Position numbers and translations under genes: made by a program
Notes under the pieces: generated by a model
Told to the model about the DNA's origin: nothing
The model's input: only the letters and a program-made list of their open reading frames with translations
Databases searched by the model: none
Source of the DNA: Flavobacteriaceae bacterium UBA7433
GTDB taxonomy: Bacteria; Bacteroidota; Bacteroidia; Flavobacteriales; Flavobacteriaceae
Length of the DNA: 27,083 bases
Assembly (NCBI GenBank): GCA_002477565.1
Contig: DLQL01000080.1
Coordinates: 23,725-50,807 of the forward strand
Direction: 5' to 3'
In this document: positions 25,025 to 27,083 of the stretch, piece by piece
How the letters are laid out: the number at the start of each line of letters is the position of its first letter
Position numbering within the stretch: the first letter of the stretch is position 1

Positions 25025-25234
25025 TTATTTAGGAAGGTCTTCCGTTCCTTCTTTTTTGAACTTTACAGACTCGTTCATCCAGTAGCCCAATAGGACAAAG
25101 AAGATGGCGATAAATACAAAGTTTGGAATGTTTGAAATCCACCAGTTGTCAGCGCTTTTCAATGCATTGAAAGGGGCAAAAAGACTATTTGTGAATACGT
25201 CTCCAATCACTCTAAATATGTTGTTTGCTATCAT
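25025..25234 (-). CDS. DUF6341-like small membrane protein
   Basis: A 69-residue protein with one clear membrane segment. MIANNIFRVIGDVFTNSLF forms an amphipathic N-terminus, IPNFVFIAIFFVLLGYW is the hydrophobic helix, and a charged tail (KFKKEGTEDLPK) follows. I recognise it as the flavobacterial DUF6341 type, sometimes mislabelled in databases. The start is the ATG at 25232-25234. A longer frame to 25372 would run through the divergent promoter region and into the DUF6427 gene and is not credible. It is co-directional with trmB and divergent from the DUF6427 gene. Function is unknown. Confidence 0.8.
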   Translation of the reverse strand: MIANNIFRVIGDVFTNSLFAPFNALKSADNWWISNIPNFVFIAIFFVLLGYWMNESVKFKKEGTEDLPK

Positions 25235-25251
25235 AACTTGAATTATCTTTA
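25224..25251 (+). promoter_or_regulatory. Candidate promoter of the DUF6427 gene, overlapping the divergent gene
   Basis: TTTG at 25224-25227, a 16-bp spacer, then TATCTTTA at 25244-25251, one mismatch to TAnnTTTG. It overlaps the first codons of the DUF6341 gene on the other strand. Confidence 0.45.
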
Positions 25252-25256
25252 CCCTG

Positions 25257-25264
25257 CAAAAATA
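25257..25264 (-). promoter_or_regulatory. Candidate -7 element of the DUF6341-trmB operon
   Basis: The minus strand reads TATTTTTG, an exact TAnnTTTG match, 22 bp upstream of the DUF6341 ATG. A TTG about 21 bp further upstream, inside the DUF6427 gene, could be the -33 element. It is a few bases from the opposite-strand promoter. Confidence 0.5.
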
Positions 25265-25277
25265 TAAAAAAGGATCG

Positions 25278-26201
25278 ATGCTCACCAATTTTTTTAGCAA
25301 AACAAACCCTGTAAATGCCTTGGTCTTGGGAATCTTGTTTTGTTTGTTGTTTTTCACCTCTCTTTTTACCAAAGAGGCGTTCTTTTTTTCAGGGACAATG
25401 GTGTTGAAAAACGCGGGTTACTTGTTGTCCAATTTGTTGTTTTTGTTTCTTTCGGGTACAGCCCTTTACAGGAGTAAATTGGACAATGGAACGGTTTATG
25501 CCTCTTTTATTTTGATTCTATTTTACGGTCTTTTTCCCAGTGCTTTTCAGTCGGTGACCCCTCTTTTATTGCTTTTGCTTTGGACGCTGATGTATTTGAG
25601 AATTTTAGATTTGGGTCGGGTGATGGCTCCGGACCGCATCCTTTTTGATGCGGGATTGTGTGTCGGTCTTTCTTTTTTGTTTTTCAAGGGGGCCTTGTTA
25701 CTCATTTTATGGCTCTTGCTTGCCTTGTTTGTTTTTAAGAAGGCAAACCTACGAAACTCATTGATTTGCCTTGTTGGTTTTTCAGTACCTGTGTGGTTCT
25801 TTTTCGTCTATTGTTTCTTTGTTGAAAATCCGATACTGTTTCACAATCTTTTTGTTTTTGAGTCAGGGTTTGATTGGGCTCTTTATAAAACCAAAGGTTA
25901 CGCAATTCCCCTTTCGGTTCTTTTTGTTCTCAACACTTTGGCAGTGTTTGTAACATTGCCGAACGTTTTGTCGCGAAATACCTCTTTTAGGAGGCACTAC
26001 TTATTGCTTGTTTTTATGTTTTTTATAGGTTTGGGAATGATCTTTCTGACCTCCGAAAAAAATGGATCTGAATTGAGTTTCCTCTTTCTTCCTTCCAGTG
26101 TGCTCATCGCAACTTTTGTAGACAAGAGCTCTAAAAAATGGGTAAAGGAATTGTTGTTGTTTAGTTTGGCGGCATTTTCTGCGCTGTGGCTCTTGCTCTA
26201 A
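25278..26201 (+). CDS. DUF6427-like polytopic membrane protein
   Basis: A 307-residue protein made almost entirely of hydrophobic helices, about eight to nine by eye, separated by short loops with basic residues. It starts MLTNFFSKTNPVNALVLG and ends with a hydrophobic helix (LLFSLAAFSALWLLL). This matches the flavobacterial DUF6427 family as I remember it. No transporter signature is visible. It is divergent from the DUF6341 gene with 43 bp between the start codons, and convergent with the glycosyltransferase. The pairing with DUF6341 suggests a common role in the envelope; that is inference. Confidence 0.82.
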   Translation: MLTNFFSKTNPVNALVLGILFCLLFFTSLFTKEAFFFSGTMVLKNAGYLLSNLLFLFLSGTALYRSKLDNGTVYASFILILFYGLFPSAFQSVTPLLLLLLWTLMYLRILDLGRVMAPDRILFDAGLCVGLSFLFFKGALLLILWLLLALFVFKKANLRNSLICLVGFSVPVWFFFVYCFFVENPILFHNLFVFESGFDWALYKTKGYAIPLSVLFVLNTLAVFVTLPNVLSRNTSFRRHYLLLVFMFFIGLGMIFLTSEKNGSELSFLFLPSSVLIATFVDKSSKKWVKELLLFSLAAFSALWLLL

Positions 26202-26234
26202 TACAAGCGAGCACCCTTGTCTTTTCTCCCCTTC

Positions 26235-27083
26235 CTAGGTCTCATGTTCACTGGCACGAAGAACTTCTGCCACCACTGTTTCAGGCGAGATGGTTTGCAT
26301 CACATTTTCGTATCCGGGCAGCATTTTATTGCCAAACACTGTGTAGGGAATGTGTGGGTACTTTTTCAAATCAGGGAGCAGGTTGTTTTCGTGCGTTTGT
26401 TGAAACGGCGCAAAGCCTGCGTAGGGATGGGTGCCTCCCCAAAGCGTTACCGTAGGGACCCCATACAAGGCTGCAAAATGTCCGTTGCCTGAGTCCATGC
26501 TCAGCATGCAATTCAAATGCGAGATCAGGAACAGTTCTTCTTTTAATTGCAGTTTTCCGGCCATGCATTGCACATTTTCGAATTTTTTTTCAAGGCTTTT
26601 TAAAACAGTGATTTCCTCTTTTCCTCCACCAAATAAAAGGAGCTGCACGTTTGGAGTCTTTGAGAGTTTTAGAAGCACGAGTTTCATCAAATCCAACGGG
26701 TAGGTTTTGGACAGGTGTTGCGCAAAAGGAGCAATGCCGATGTATTTCATTCCTGCTTTGAATCGGATTTGCCTTTTCAAGGCAGTGGGCAATGCAAGGG
26801 GAGCTGGAAAAGGTGTTTGGGACAAATCCACTTCGAGCTCGAATTTCCGAAACACATCTGCTGCACGTTCATGACTTGTTTTTAGCGGTGTAAACACTTT
26901 GTTTTCAAGTCGTGTCAAGGCCTTTTTTTCTGCCCTTCCTTTGTCCAGTCGAAAGGTTTGGGTGCCGCAAAAAAACAAAGACAAGAGCCGAGATCGAAGG
27001 ACGTTGTGAAGGTCTGCGATTCCATCAAAACCGAGGGGTTTGAGTTCTTTGTAAAGCCGGTAAATTCCTCGAAACCCTTTGTG
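26235..27083 (-). CDS. Glycosyltransferase family 9 (heptosyltransferase-like), N-terminus cut by window edge
   Basis: About 282 residues of a GT-B type glycosyltransferase resembling LPS heptosyltransferases. The visible part begins HKGFRGIYRLYKELKPLGFD (27083 inward), followed by GIADLHNVLRSR, a typical N-domain end of family 9. The C-domain shows LLLFGGGKEE and MDSGNGHFAALYGVPTVTL with WGGTHPYAGFAPF, the nucleotide-sugar site. The reading frame is open to the right edge, so the true start and the N-terminal acceptor-site residues are outside. It converges on the DUF6427 gene with a 33-bp gap. The role would be in lipopolysaccharide core or a related glycan; the exact sugar cannot be told. 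Confidence 0.9.
   Translation of the reverse strand, partial: HKGFRGIYRLYKELKPLGFDGIADLHNVLRSRLLSLFFCGTQTFRLDKGRAEKKALTRLENKVFTPLKTSHERAADVFRKFELEVDLSQTPFPAPLALPTALKRQIRFKAGMKYIGIAPFAQHLSKTYPLDLMKLVLLKLSKTPNVQLLLFGGGKEEITVLKSLEKKFENVQCMAGKLQLKEELFLISHLNCMLSMDSGNGHFAALYGVPTVTLWGGTHPYAGFAPFQQTHENNLLPDLKKYPHIPYTVFGNKMLPGYENVMQTISPETVVAEVLRASEHET

Noticed and set aside
25235..25372. Longer start for the DUF6341 protein
   Set aside because: The added residues overlap the DUF6427 coding start and the divergent promoters, and look random; the ATG at 25232-25234 gives the family-typical N-terminus.
26235..26984. Glycosyltransferase starting at 26984
   Set aside because: That start is an internal TTG; the frame is open to the window edge and upstream residues (GFDGIADLHNVLRSR) are conserved family sequence, so the gene is partial.
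1..27083. tRNA genes, CRISPR arrays, insertion sequences, phage or plasmid features
   Set aside because: No cloverleaf-like segment, regular repeat-spacer series, transposase, integrase or terminal inverted repeats were seen on either strand by reading; intergenic regions are short.

Overview
The window reads as chromosome of a flavobacterium-like member of the Bacteroidota. The evidence is a type IX secretion (T9SS) sorting domain on a secreted protease, a TonB-dependent receptor with an N-terminal carboxypeptidase-regulatory domain, the isolated atpD-atpC pair, the small families I recognise as DUF4286, DUF6341 and DUF6427, weak Shine-Dalgarno sequences, and several copies of the Bacteroidota sigma-A -7 motif TAnnTTTG upstream of genes. 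I see no tRNA, rRNA, CRISPR array, insertion sequence or phage gene. This is mainly a housekeeping region.

Positions 1-3943 (minus strand) hold a tight operon ileS - dksA-like - lspA, with lspA cut by the window edge. A 159-bp divergent promoter region separates it from a SpoU/TrmH-type RNA methyltransferase (4103-4633, plus). Positions 4640-10250 (minus) run ribF - small lipoprotein - serS - [287-bp gap] - DUF4286 - rsmA - mgtE. The gap holds a candidate promoter and what may be a decayed gene.

Positions 10416-16672 (plus) are the cell-surface part: an 1104-residue secreted reprolysin-like metalloprotease with FN3-like, P and T9SS type B sorting domains, then a 941-residue TonB-dependent receptor with its own promoter and terminator. 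Then come atpD-atpC (16844-18665) with a clear promoter and terminator, a biotin cluster bioF-bioD-bioA (18875-21994), recA (22143-23153) with a strong terminator, and an ABC ATPase without a permease (23333-24304).

The right end holds trmB and a DUF6341 small membrane protein (minus), a divergently transcribed DUF6427 membrane protein (plus), and a family 9 glycosyltransferase (minus) that runs off the window.

The most interesting signal is in ileS. The class I HXGH signature is rearranged to GXHH (G57-I-H-H60) in an IleRS2-like enzyme, an arrangement linked to extreme mupirocin resistance. Other points are a DksA-like protein that has lost its zinc cysteines, related inverted repeats in the ileS divergent promoter region, a possible gene remnant after serS, a hairpin with a UUCG loop upstream of bioF, overlapping divergent promoters between the DUF6341 and DUF6427 genes, and several genes that start with TTG. 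I found no clear new multi-gene system.
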